Positions 20,555 to 26,774 of a stretch of DNA of 26,774 nt are shown here, one piece after another. The translations under genes were made by a program, and so were the position numbers. The stretch is from CAYTZO01 sp964442525. GTDB taxonomy: Bacteria > Patescibacteriota > Microgenomatia > UBA10105 > UBA927. Positions within the stretch are counted from its first letter, which is position 1, and every line of letters starts with the position of its first letter. The notes under the pieces are model-generated. The model was not told the DNA's origin and ran no database searches. It was given only the letters and a program-made list of their open reading frames with translations. The stretch is taken from NCBI GenBank assembly GCA_964442525.1, contig CAYTZO010000010.1, positions 1 through 26,774 on the forward strand, given 5' to 3'.

Positions 20555-21133
20555 TTAAAGTTTGGAAACCTGTAAGAAGTCTAACTCGACCGGAGTTTCC
20601 CGGCCGAAGATGGAGACGAGGACTTTGATCTTTCCCTTTTCCTCGTCAATCGTGTCAACCGTACCCAAAAAGTCGGCAAAGGGGCCGTCGACGATCTTGA
20701 CCGCTTCGCCGACCGAGAAAGTTGCTTTATACTTGGGCGCTTCCATGGCCATAAACTTCTTGATTGCCTCGACTTCTTTATCGGAGATGGGCGTCGGTTT
20801 GTTACCGGCCCCTACGAACGCGGTGACTCCTTGGGTCGTGCGGACGGCAAGCCAGCTGTCATCATCAAGAATCATGCGGACCAGAATATAGCCCGGGAAA
20901 ATTTTTTCCTTAACCTCTTCTTTTTTGCCGTGGCGGACCGTCACCACGTTGCGGGTGGGCACTACAATATCAAAAATTTTATGGGAAAGCTTTTGGGTCT
21001 CTATGCGCTGCCTGAGGTTGGTCGCGACCTTATTTTCATGTCCTGAGTAGGTGTGGACAACGTACCACCGGCCTTTATCCTCCGGTGCTAGTGTAACTGT
21101 TGTCTCCTTTGGTTGGGTTGTTGGGTTATCCAT
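20555..21133 (-). CDS. nusG: Transcription termination/antitermination protein NusG
   Basis: A 192-residue protein. The NGN domain starts GRWYVVHTYSGHENKVATNLRQRIE and includes EVKEKIFPGYILVRMILDDDSWLAVRTTQGVTAFVG; the C-terminal KOW domain is FSVGEAVKIVDGPFADFLGTVDTIDEEKGKIKVLVSIFGRETPVELDFLQVSKL. NusG binds RNA polymerase and links it to Rho or the ribosome. A short unstructured N-terminal segment (MDNPTTQPKETTVTLAPEDK) precedes the NGN domain. It lies 40 bases after secE in the usual secE-nusG order, but the normally adjacent rplK is about 3 kb away here. Confidence 0.97.
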   Translation of the reverse strand: MDNPTTQPKETTVTLAPEDKGRWYVVHTYSGHENKVATNLRQRIETQKLSHKIFDIVVPTRNVVTVRHGKKEEVKEKIFPGYILVRMILDDDSWLAVRTTQGVTAFVGAGNKPTPISDKEVEAIKKFMAMEAPKYKATFSVGEAVKIVDGPFADFLGTVDTIDEEKGKIKVLVSIFGRETPVELDFLQVSKL

Positions 21134-21173
21134 AGTATTATTGCATTGTTAAATTGTTACCGTGTTTTTGTCA

Positions 21174-21389
21174 TTATCGCTGAAACAGCAGGGACGTGAT
21201 TTTGACCATTATTGCGTCGAGTCCGCCGATAAATGCGCCGACGATAAGCGAAATAACGATGACCACGGCGGTAAGTTTGACTGTTTCCTCCCGCGTCGGC
21301 CAGGTTACCTTTTTGAGCTCCGCAATGACCTCAGAAATGAACTTTATCGGCGAGACATTTGGAATACTAGGCACGTATGGTTTTTCCAT
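21174..21389 (-). CDS. secE: Preprotein translocase subunit SecE
   Basis: A 71-residue single-pass protein of the SecYEG channel. The diagnostic amphipathic segment ELKKVTWPTREET is followed by one transmembrane helix (LTAVVIVISLIVGAFIGGLDAIM). Length is typical of the short SecE class. The start ATG 21389 has no obvious ribosome binding site; a G-run (GGGGGAT) forming the 3' arm of a repeat hairpin lies about 12 bases upstream. It is transcribed with nusG from a promoter about 110 bases upstream. Confidence 0.96.
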   Translation of the reverse strand: MEKPYVPSIPNVSPIKFISEVIAELKKVTWPTREETVKLTAVVIVISLIVGAFIGGLDAIMVKITSLLFQR

Positions 21390-21496
21390 AATATTTGGTA
21401 CATCCCCCTACGCCAAGGCTTCGGGGGATTGTGCAGCAGTATTTACTCATTACTTCGTAAACTGCTGCTACAAAAAGCCCCCTCCCCGGGGACAAC
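21390..21496 (-). promoter_or_regulatory. secE-nusG leader with three hairpins
   Basis: On the reverse strand, in order: CCCC-GGGGA-GGGG followed by GCTTTTT (complement of about 21474-21492), a terminator-like hairpin; GCAGCAGT/ACTGCTGC with an inner TTAC/GTAA extension (complement of 21433-21468); and ATCCCCC/GGGGGAT (complement of 21402-21429), which is repeat copy B. The first could be an attenuator and the last may limit access to the secE start region. Confidence 0.5.
21402..21429. repeat. Palindromic intergenic repeat, copy B, in the secE leader
   Basis: ATCCCCC (21402-21408) and GGGGGAT (21423-21429) around TACGCCAAGGCTTC. The reverse complement of the 24-bp core matches copy A (14673-14696) at 19 of 24 positions, with the GAAGC and GCG motifs kept and most changes preserving base pairing in the arms. 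Confidence 0.7.
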
Positions 21497-21502
21497 GCTT
21501 GT

Positions 21503-21532
21503 ATAGTAACAAAAATGCAGGATATTTGTAAA
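21503..21532 (-). promoter_or_regulatory. Promoter TTTACA-N18-TACTAT for secE-nusG
   Basis: -35 is the complement of 21527-21532 (TTTACA) and -10 the complement of 21503-21508 (TACTAT), spacer 18. RNA would begin near 21496, giving a leader of about 107 nt. Confidence 0.55.
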
Positions 21533-21538
21533 GCACTT

Positions 21539-21787
21539 CTATGATTGAGTAGCAATACCAACCTTCTTTTCAAGCCTATCAAACCGGTCATTGATTTGTC
21601 TGTGTTGACCCGCATGAAGCATTTGTTCCTCACGAAAAGCCTTCATTTCGCCAATGAACGTATCAAGTTTTTCGTCAAGCCGATCTACCTTTTTGTCAAA
21701 CTTTTCATTCGTCGGAAATACCAGCTTCATTGAATCTACCAACCAGTCAATATCAGCTTTCGTTAAAAGCGATGTATGTTTCTTCAT
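21539..21787 (-). CDS. Small coiled-coil protein, unknown function
   Basis: An 82-residue hydrophilic protein (MKKHTSLLTKADIDWLVDSMKLVFPTNEKFDKKVDRLDEKLDTFIGEMKAF...). Heptad spacing of Leu/Ile/Val/Phe with charged residues between, notably FDKKVDRLDEKLDTFIGEMKAFREEQ and INDRFDRLEKKVG, predicts a coiled coil over about residues 28-76. There is no membrane segment. Similar short proteins are, from memory, frequent in Patescibacteria and have no assigned role. A textbook -35 with a well-placed -10 puts the RNA start one base before the ATG, so AAGGA just before the ATG would be largely untranscribed. Its 3' end is next to the secE promoter. Confidence 0.7.
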   Translation of the reverse strand: MKKHTSLLTKADIDWLVDSMKLVFPTNEKFDKKVDRLDEKLDTFIGEMKAFREEQMLHAGQHRQINDRFDRLEKKVGIATQS

Positions 21788-21794
21788 GTCCTTA

Positions 21795-21823
21795 CTCTAC
21801 CTCGTGAAAAAAATAGTGTCAAT
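21795..21823 (-). promoter_or_regulatory. Promoter TTGACA-N17-TAGAGT, predicted leaderless
   Basis: -35 is the complement of 21818-21823 (perfect TTGACA) and -10 the complement of 21795-21800 (TAGAGT), spacer 17. Predicted RNA start is about 21788, one base before the ATG at 21787. Confidence 0.65.
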
Positions 21824-21827
21824 GCGT

Positions 21828-23540
21828 TCATGGTTTCGGCAGGCCCACGGCATCAAAGACATATTCACAGTAAGTTTTTCCTCCAAGATTGGGCATTGGC
21901 ACACCGACGCCGGTTCCGAAGTTACAGACTGCCGTATAGAGCTCGGAGAGAGAAGAGATTTTTACTGCACGGTTGTTTCCGCATTGATTTGGTGTGTATA
22001 CCCAACGCCCGGCCGAGAAAAGAAGCGCCCGCACCGCAAGTTCAGCTGCGTCAAAAACATCACAACGGCTCAGGCCCGGTGCCGTACAATTCTTGATATC
22101 ATCATTAATATACTCATTTGTGCAGTTATTCGTGATACTTTTATATGTTCCTGTTTTAATTTGAAACGGTCCCGCGGCAGTTGCCGAATTTTCTTGGCAT
22201 GACCAGGTTCCACCCAAGTCGGGATTGAGGGTGTTGTCGTTACGAACTTCAATATCAAAAATGACGTTGAGCATGGCTTGCAGCTGTTCTTTTGAAATAG
22301 GGAAGTACTGAGCGTAGGTTCTTGCCGCTTTGCCGGCGGCGCCCTTGAGGTTTTTGGTGATATCACCCCAGCTACTTAAACATACGCCCGGCGGGGGCGT
22401 TGGAGATGGGGGTGTGCAGGCATCGGCGATGGGGATGGTGCCGCCGATTTTATAATCAGGGATGAGGTTATAGGCGGTAAACGAGCAGGCGCTTTGGCGC
22501 ATGCCTTCGTAGGCTTTGTTAATGCCGGTTTCCGGATTTTGGTATTTGATTTCCTCGCTGACGCTGCCCAGGATTTTCACCGCATTGGACTCGCTCCCCG
22601 GGCCAACGTTGTCTTTTTTTTGTTTTGCAGAAACCCACATGGCGGAAAAGCCGTCGTCGGGGGTTATGGAATGTTTGGTAACGACGTCAGCGCTTTCACG
22701 GATGCCGCAGCCGTATCCAAGGAGGCACAAAAATCCTGACCATGACATGGACGATTTTTTCCACAATACCAGTTTCATTTTGATGTCGAGGGTATCCAAA
22801 ACCCAGGTGAGGACGCCGTCGATGAGTTTCTGCACGTATTGGGTAACGCTTACCGCACCCTGTATCGCCGAGCCGGCGGGGAACACGGCGCGGCTGGTAA
22901 CATCGACGCTCGCCGGTGAGCGCTCAACCCCCACGGCGGTGCCGCCGCAATCGTCTTTGTATATTTTGGCTAAAATGTCTTTGGGTTTGTTGTACTCGAG
23001 TTTACCCTCGGCATTGGCGGTTTTTCTGTAACCGCTCATAACAGAGCCCAAAAGCTGGGCATAGGTATAAAGATCCTGCGTCCAGGGGATATTCTGAGAG
23101 ATCTGCGTGGTGTTTTCCGTGAGATAGTAGAGTGACAGGTTCGACGGATTGGTATAGGGAGAGTTAATCGTCAGTTTCGCGCAGTATTTGGCGCTTTCTA
23201 CATTTGCTTCGGTAAAGGGAATAATTTTGTTATTGGCCGTATACCAGCCGGACTGGAGATTGGTGAAGGCCGGTTTAAGCCAGATGTTAAAGGGGGCCAT
23301 GTTAGTGTAGTTAAGCGTATTGGGGGAGACGACGAGGGGGATGACGTCTCCCGCAACATTAAATCCCACGAGGGTTCCGGCAAGCGCCTTCACGGCGGTG
23401 GAGGTATCAAGCTCCATCTGCACGATGGTGTTGTGGCTGCCCCCCTCGCGCGGCGTGGGCGTCGGCACCTGTGCAAAAACCGGGGTAACCATGCCGGCAA
23501 ACAGTCCAAAAATAAACAACAATGCCACACCTTTTTTCAT
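21828..23540 (-). CDS. Exported protein with C-terminal lysozyme-like domain
   Basis: A 570-residue protein with a clear signal peptide (MKKGVALLFIFGLFAGMVTPVFA, cleavage expected after VFA) followed by a Pro/Thr spacer (QVPTPTPREGG). The long middle region is rich in Thr, Ser, Asn and Tyr with a few Cys and no family I recognise; it includes a Pro-rich break (TPPSPTPPPGVC). The C-terminal 150 residues contain QAMLNVIFDIEVRND...NSATAAGPFQIKTGTYKSI, resembling lysozyme-like or lytic-transglycosylase domains, in which a Glu and a GxxQI/GPFQI loop shape the site; several Cys may form disulfides. A peptidoglycan-cutting role at the surface is inferred, moderately. It is divergent from galU. A weak -10 (TAAGAT) is visible upstream. 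Confidence 0.7.
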   Translation of the reverse strand: MKKGVALLFIFGLFAGMVTPVFAQVPTPTPREGGSHNTIVQMELDTSTAVKALAGTLVGFNVAGDVIPLVVSPNTLNYTNMAPFNIWLKPAFTNLQSGWYTANNKIIPFTEANVESAKYCAKLTINSPYTNPSNLSLYYLTENTTQISQNIPWTQDLYTYAQLLGSVMSGYRKTANAEGKLEYNKPKDILAKIYKDDCGGTAVGVERSPASVDVTSRAVFPAGSAIQGAVSVTQYVQKLIDGVLTWVLDTLDIKMKLVLWKKSSMSWSGFLCLLGYGCGIRESADVVTKHSITPDDGFSAMWVSAKQKKDNVGPGSESNAVKILGSVSEEIKYQNPETGINKAYEGMRQSACSFTAYNLIPDYKIGGTIPIADACTPPSPTPPPGVCLSSWGDITKNLKGAAGKAARTYAQYFPISKEQLQAMLNVIFDIEVRNDNTLNPDLGGTWSCQENSATAAGPFQIKTGTYKSITNNCTNEYINDDIKNCTAPGLSRCDVFDAAELAVRALLFSAGRWVYTPNQCGNNRAVKISSLSELYTAVCNFGTGVGVPMPNLGGKTYCEYVFDAVGLPKP

Positions 23541-23569
23541 ATGTTGAGGCCTAAAATCATCTTAGCAAA

Positions 23570-23599
23570 TTGACAATACCAGTGCACCACAGATAAAAT
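23570..23599 (+). promoter_or_regulatory. galU: Promoter TTGACA-N18-TAAAAT for galU
   Basis: A perfect -35 TTGACA at 23570-23575 and -10 TAAAAT at 23594-23599, spacer 18. RNA would begin near 23606, about eight bases before the ATG at 23614; no Shine-Dalgarno is present. Confidence 0.7.
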
Positions 23600-23613
23600 T
23601 ACAGATACGTGTT

Positions 23614-24492
23614 ATGAACAGCACCGGCAAAATCAGAAAAGCAGTTATCCCCGCCGCTGGCTTTGGGACGCGCTTTCTTCCTCAGACCAAAGCAATGCCC
23701 AAAGAGATGCTTCCGATTGTCGATAAGCCCGTGATCCAGTACGTTGTTGAAGAGCTCGTCGCAAGCGGGATAACCGATATCATCATTGTTACCGGTTGGC
23801 ATAAGCGGGCGATTGAGGACCACTTCGATTATCCCAATGAACTTCTGCAGATCCTTGAAGAACAGGGGAAGCACGAACTCATGGCAGAGGTCAAACGGAC
23901 GGCGGAGCTAGCTAATTTTATCTATATCCGCCAGAAAGGCCCCTACGGCAACGCAACGCCGGTTCTGTGCGCGAAAAACGTCATCGGAGACGAGCCCTTT
24001 GTCGCCATCTGGGGTGATGAGTTTATCTACAGCCACCCTCCGCGGGCCAAACAGTGCATCGATGTATTTGCCAAATACGGCGATCCCGTGATCTCCGCGG
24101 TCCGCGTCCCGAAAGAAGACACGAGCAGATACGGCATAGTGGACGCAATTAACGTAGAGAAAAATGTCTGGCAGATAAAGAAACTCATCGAAAAACCGAG
24201 CGTAGAAGAAGCGCCGAGCACAATGGCGGCCCACGGGTGTTACGTCCTCACGCCGGATATTTTCCCAATTCTTGACGCCTTAAAACCCGGCAAGGGCGGA
24301 GAATTTTGGCTTCCCGACGCGATTAAAGAACTTATGAAAAGCCGCCCGGTGTATGCCTGTGAAATCGTCAACGGTAAATACTACGACACGGGCAATAAAC
24401 TGGAATACCTGAAAACCGTGGTCGAGTTTGCACTCGCCCACAAAGACCTCAACGGCGACTTCCGCAGATACCTCAAGGGTCTCAAGCTTTGA
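23614..24492 (+). CDS. galU: UTP--glucose-1-phosphate uridylyltransferase
   Basis: A 292-residue protein that makes UDP-glucose from UTP and glucose-1-phosphate, in the cytoplasm. The nucleotide-binding signature is AVIPAAGFGTRFLPQTKAMPKEMLPIVDKPVIQYVVEE at residues 9-46, followed by EQGKHELM, YIRQKGPYGNATPVLCAKNVIGDEPF, WGDEF (metal-binding Asp), YGIVDA, LIEKPSVEEAPS and GKYYDTGNKLEYLKTVVEFAL. All family blocks are present at normal length. The usual LPATKA reads LPQTKA here. UDP-glucose would serve the GalT-like enzyme and envelope glycan synthesis. It is divergent from the exported lysozyme-like protein. Confidence 0.97.
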   Translation: MNSTGKIRKAVIPAAGFGTRFLPQTKAMPKEMLPIVDKPVIQYVVEELVASGITDIIIVTGWHKRAIEDHFDYPNELLQILEEQGKHELMAEVKRTAELANFIYIRQKGPYGNATPVLCAKNVIGDEPFVAIWGDEFIYSHPPRAKQCIDVFAKYGDPVISAVRVPKEDTSRYGIVDAINVEKNVWQIKKLIEKPSVEEAPSTMAAHGCYVLTPDIFPILDALKPGKGGEFWLPDAIKELMKSRPVYACEIVNGKYYDTGNKLEYLKTVVEFALAHKDLNGDFRRYLKGLKL

Positions 24493-24539
24493 AAGAACGC
24501 TTAACCAGTGCGGCGAAAGCATTTTGTCTCGCCGTCTCC

Positions 24540-24568
24540 TTGCAGAGCAGCGAAACTTCTTTTACGAT
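24540..24568 (+). promoter_or_regulatory. Promoter TTGCAG-N17-TACGAT, predicted leaderless
   Basis: -35 TTGCAG at 24540-24545, -10 TACGAT at 24563-24568, spacer 17. The predicted RNA start coincides with the ATG at 24575. Confidence 0.55.
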
Positions 24569-24574
24569 ACACGT

Positions 24575-25075
24575 ATGCGGATGAGTCTTGCGAGAATTCG
24601 TGGGCTGGCATTTATTACCTGGCAGGCGCGGCACATGCTTTACCATGTCCTGATTGGTTTGGTGTGGGCGTGGTTTCTGCGTGAGCGGTGGCAGTCGTTT
24701 AATCCCAGATGGATTTGGACCGCTATCATTGGTTCCATGATTCCCGATATTGACCACTTTAACTATTTTTTTGGTTACGGAAGGCATGACAGTTACACCA
24801 AGACCATGGTTTCGTACTTTAAGAAGCGACAGTGGCGGATGCTTGCGTATTTTCTCGCGACCGGTCATAAATTTAATACAAATCTCTCCTACCACAACAT
24901 CTACGTCGTGGGGCTTCTCTTTCTCTTTTCGATTGCCGCTTCGTTTGTTGACTGGCGCATGGGAGTAGTCCTTTTTGGCGCCATGATTCTCCACTATCTC
25001 TTTGATATCGTCGACGACATCATGCAACTGGGAGCGGTTAACCCCAACTGGAGAAGGTGGGGAAGGCCGCGCTAA
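24575..25075 (+). CDS. Membrane-bound metal-dependent hydrolase-like protein (YdjM/DUF457-like)
   Basis: A 166-residue protein with about four membrane segments. Motifs that suggest a metal site are HMLYHVLIG near the N-terminus, IGSMIPDIDHFNYFFG, YHNIYVVGLLF and LHYLFDIVDD. The P-D-I-D-H block and later His/Asp residues at membrane faces are the pattern of the YdjM/DUF457 group of membrane-bound hydrolases, whose substrates (possibly phospholipid-related) are poorly known. Start ATG 24575 is chosen for its promoter; ATG 24581 is also possible. Longer in-frame starts lie in galU. A second member of the same type is encoded at 25765-26277. Confidence 0.65.
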   Translation: MRMSLARIRGLAFITWQARHMLYHVLIGLVWAWFLRERWQSFNPRWIWTAIIGSMIPDIDHFNYFFGYGRHDSYTKTMVSYFKKRQWRMLAYFLATGHKFNTNLSYHNIYVVGLLFLFSIAASFVDWRMGVVLFGAMILHYLFDIVDDIMQLGAVNPNWRRWGRPR

Positions 25076-25083
25076 AGGCGTAT

Positions 25084-25719
25084 ATGTCTCGTGCCGATCT
25101 CAGGACCGATATCTGGCACCACAAGGGGGTTGCCGCTTTTACGCTCATACGGGCGCTTGCCGCAGGGAGCATCCTCATATTTCCGTTTTGGGGATTTGCC
25201 GTATCAATCGTTCTTGATATTTTGGACGGCAGGTTTCTCCTCACTTTCGGCCGGCTCGATAAGCTTGTCTATGATCTCTGGGATAAAGTTCTTGACAGCA
25301 TCACGTTTCTCGCAGAACTCGTCGTTGCCGCTGGTGTGAACGGGATGCCCTTGTTTTTCTGGTTATTTTTTTACCGGATGATCGGACACGTCGTTTTTTG
25401 GATAACGAAGCGGCCAAGCATACTCGTATTTTTTCCTAATTTGTTTGAGTCGGCATTCCTTTGGCTCCTGATTCCGCCCGCCTATTACAACCGCTGGATG
25501 ACACCGACGTCCTTTCTGTGGCTCCTTTTCGCGCTCAAGCTCGGACATGAGATCATTCTTCACTGGATTTGGCCAACGTATTGGGGGCGAGGCTGGGGCC
25601 GGCTTATGAAAAAGCTCTTTGGTCAACAGAGTTTCCTCGCAACGTTTCTCTCTACTTCATATCCTTCCGGCTACGACCACCGTTCGTCTCTGTTTAAAAT
25701 TTTCAAAGCGAAGCGTTGA
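25084..25719 (+). CDS. Polytopic membrane protein with a CDP-alcohol phosphotransferase-like motif
   Basis: A 211-residue protein starting at ATG 25084, preceded by AAAGG; a GTG at 25057 would overlap the upstream gene. It begins MSRADLRTDIWHHKGVAAFTLIRALAAG, then has five or so hydrophobic segments. The segment SIVLDILDGRFLLTFGRLDKLVYDLWDKVLDS recalls the CDP-alcohol phosphatidyltransferase motif (D-x2-D-G-x2-A-R...G-x3-D-x3-D), but the A-R pair is missing and the Gly spacing is off, so it is either a divergent member or a look-alike. Family members join head groups to lipids in the membrane. It follows the YdjM-like gene by eight bases and is probably in its operon. Confidence 0.5.
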   Translation: MSRADLRTDIWHHKGVAAFTLIRALAAGSILIFPFWGFAVSIVLDILDGRFLLTFGRLDKLVYDLWDKVLDSITFLAELVVAAGVNGMPLFFWLFFYRMIGHVVFWITKRPSILVFFPNLFESAFLWLLIPPAYYNRWMTPTSFLWLLFALKLGHEIILHWIWPTYWGRGWGRLMKKLFGQQSFLATFLSTSYPSGYDHRSSLFKIFKAKR

Positions 25720-25764
25720 TTTCGTTTAGGCCGCTGGAGCCCGAGAGAAAAGTTGTCCCTAGCC

Positions 25765-26277
25765 CTAACGGGTTCCTTCTAGGAGGAAAACAACCAGCGC
25801 CACGATCCAGATAACCAATTCAACATAGATTACCCAGTGTCGGATATACCAGAGAGCCCACTGACGGTTATTGGTTGGTTGACGCGGGGCACGGGGGATG
25901 AAGCTGAATTTTTTCTTGTTCCAGGGGCCAAGCCATGCGATGCCGCCATAGAGGGCGAAGGTGTCAAGGAAAAAATGCCCGAGGATATTGGTCGCGATAA
26001 ATACAAGCGTTGGAACAAGGAAGGGAGGGCGAAAGGGAAGCGCGGCGAGACTCACCAAGGAAAGGAGTCCGATCCAGGTAGAAGGATAATGGGAATAGGT
26101 TTTAAGCCGGTCATGATGGCTGTAGAGGTGGCGGGGGGCAATAATGCCATCGATATCGGGAAGGTTTGCAAAGATAAGACCGGAGAGGTATGTGTTTGGG
26201 AGGTGTGGGAGCCACCCATTTGCCACGAAAAATCGGCTTGTCAGATAGCCAAGGGCGATGTGGGAGATTGTCGACAT
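25765..26277 (-). CDS. Membrane-bound metal-dependent hydrolase-like protein (YdjM/DUF457-like)
   Basis: A 170-residue protein with about four membrane helices. It starts MSTISHIALGYLTSRFFVANGWLPHLPNTYLSGLIFANLPDIDGII, with the early His and the LPDIDG block typical of YdjM-like proteins, then YSHHDRLKTYSHYPSTW and ATNILGHFFLDTFALYGGIAWLGPW, which supply further His/Asp residues. ATG 26277 is preferred over an upstream start because it gives the typical N-terminus (MSTISHIALG). It lies seven bases after the MazG-like gene and is likely cotranscribed with it. Substrate unknown. Confidence 0.75.
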   Translation of the reverse strand: MSTISHIALGYLTSRFFVANGWLPHLPNTYLSGLIFANLPDIDGIIAPRHLYSHHDRLKTYSHYPSTWIGLLSLVSLAALPFRPPFLVPTLVFIATNILGHFFLDTFALYGGIAWLGPWNKKKFSFIPRAPRQPTNNRQWALWYIRHWVIYVELVIWIVALVVFLLEGTR

Positions 26278-26284
26278 GGGGAGC

Positions 26285-26617
26285 CTACGCCTTCGGGTGT
26301 GTCTTCCGGCGGGCAATTTTCCGCAAGGTATACATCACGCGTTTGTGAAGATCGATGTTTTTGATCCTGGCAAACCGGAGAACCGCTACAATGATGTCTC
26401 CGAGTTCTTGCTCGTACGTCTCATCCGCTTGAGCGGCGAGGTTCGTGGGTTTTCTGCCGTGCCGGGCAAGATATGCCCGGGCCATTTCACCGACTTCCTC
26501 AACGAGGGAAAGGATGAGGATTGAGCCAAATTCTTCCTTGTCTTTTATCCCTTCTTCCACGCGGTCTAAGTACTGGATGTAGCGGCCAAAGGGAGTTCGC
26601 ATCGTCGGTTTCTTCAT
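26285..26617 (-). CDS. MazG-like nucleotide pyrophosphohydrolase
   Basis: A 110-residue protein with the single-domain MazG layout: LSLVEEVGEMARAYLARHG (the E-E-x-x-E metal motif) and ETYEQELGDIIVAVLRFARIKNIDL (the E-x-x-D motif). Such enzymes hydrolyse nucleoside triphosphates to monophosphates and pyrophosphate and may clean damaged nucleotides. A TTG upstream at 26632 is in frame, but ATG 26617 is the better start; MRTPFG a little further in is an alternative. It lies 31 bases downstream of tRNA-Trp on the same strand and may be processed from the same transcript. Substrate specificity cannot be told. Confidence 0.78.
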   Translation of the reverse strand: MKKPTMRTPFGRYIQYLDRVEEGIKDKEEFGSILILSLVEEVGEMARAYLARHGRKPTNLAAQADETYEQELGDIIVAVLRFARIKNIDLHKRVMYTLRKIARRKTHPKA

Positions 26618-26629
26618 AAGGTTTAGTAG

Positions 26630-26648
26630 CAAGCATGTAAACTGCTTG
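26630..26648. repeat. Small hairpin between tRNA-Trp and the MazG-like gene
   Basis: CAAGCA (26630-26635) and TGCTTG (26643-26648) pair around a seven-base loop directly beside the encoded CCA of the tRNA. It may help 3' processing of the tRNA; there is no T-run for termination. Confidence 0.45.
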
Positions 26649-26722
26649 TGGCAGGGCCGGAGGGAATCGAACCCCCAATAGAGGTTTTGGAGACCTCTGT
26701 TATGCCATTTAACTACGGCCCT
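26649..26722 (-). tRNA. tRNA-Trp (anticodon CCA)
   Basis: Read on the reverse strand, the acceptor stem AGGGCCG/CGGCCCT (seven pairs) closes a full cloverleaf: a D-arm with GTTAAATGGCATAAC, anticodon stem GAGGT/ACCTC with loop CTCCAAA giving anticodon CCA, and a T-arm with loop TTCGATT. Discriminator base G is followed by encoded CCA (complement of 26649-26651). CCA reads UGG, so this is the ordinary tryptophan tRNA, consistent with TGA being a stop codon here. Confidence 0.95.
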
Positions 26723-26733
26723 TCTCAGGGGTT

Positions 26734-26761
26734 ATTGTATCAGGTTCGTGAGCGCGAGCAA
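26734..26761 (-). promoter_or_regulatory. Promoter TTGCTC-N16-TACAAT for tRNA-Trp
   Basis: -35 is the complement of 26756-26761 (TTGCTC) and -10 the complement of 26734-26739 (TACAAT), spacer 16. RNA would begin about five bases before the tRNA 5' end. Confidence 0.55.
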
Positions 26762-26774
26762 ACCGGGCGAGATT

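Noticed and set aside
26649..26722. Suppressor-type tRNA reading UGA as Trp or Gly
   Set aside because: The anticodon is CCA, not UCA, and TGA ends several clear genes in the window.

Overview
The window looks like a scaffold from a Candidate Phyla Radiation (Patescibacteria) bacterium, most like the Microgenomates side. The grounds are protein character, not a search: ribosomal protein L1 carries a long charged N-terminal extension, Rpe, GalT and 6-phosphogluconate dehydrogenase are short and divergent, several exported proteins are rich in Pro/Thr or Cys, and a carbamoyltransferase travels with tiny membrane proteins. TGA is an ordinary stop (zwf, gnd, SGNH genes), so genetic code 25 is excluded. 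Three runs of exactly 100 N (8500-8599, 9795-9894, 11673-11772) are scaffold joins and cut rpiB, tkt and tal.

Layout. (1) 1-4984, envelope-modification block: two divergent SGNH hydrolase-like membrane proteins of equal length, a 70-residue membrane protein, a NodU/TobZ-type carbamoyltransferase, a 52-residue DUF5989-like protein and a membrane-anchored Pro/Thr-tailed protein. (2) 5050-12576, a pentose phosphate block: zwf, a four-helix-bundle protein, gnd, pgl, rpiB, rpe, then (after a reverse-strand metallopeptidase) tkt and tal. It is followed by a fused archaeal-type CoA-synthesis protein (PPAT plus DUF359 dephospho-CoA kinase), a GalT-like transferase and a reverse-strand HTH protein. 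(3) 14850-21787, reverse strand: secE-nusG and rplK-rplA-orf-rplJ-rplL, split by about 3 kb holding two unknown proteins, a forward-strand Cys-rich surface protein and a strongly self-complementary intergenic segment. (4) 21828-26774: an exported protein with a lysozyme-like C-terminus, galU, two PDIDH-type membrane hydrolases, a membrane protein with a CDP-alcohol-phosphotransferase-like motif, a MazG-like pyrophosphohydrolase and tRNA-Trp(CCA).

How it fits together. zwf-pgl-gnd would make NAD(P)H and ribulose-5-phosphate; rpiB, rpe, tkt and tal would connect this to ribose-5-phosphate and glycolytic intermediates. galU and galT feed UDP-sugars to the envelope, where the SGNH and carbamoyltransferase proteins may decorate glycans. 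The CoA fusion gives the last two CoA steps in one chain.

Regulation. Two styles contrast. Many metabolic and envelope genes have sigma70-like promoters whose -10 box ends only 6-14 nt before the start codon, which predicts leaderless or nearly leaderless mRNAs. The ribosomal and secretion operons have leaders of about 100-125 nt with strong hairpins, including a terminator-like hairpin that touches the rplJ start codon and can be opposed by an alternative pairing. Short palindromic repeats occur between genes, in the secE leader and inside rplA.
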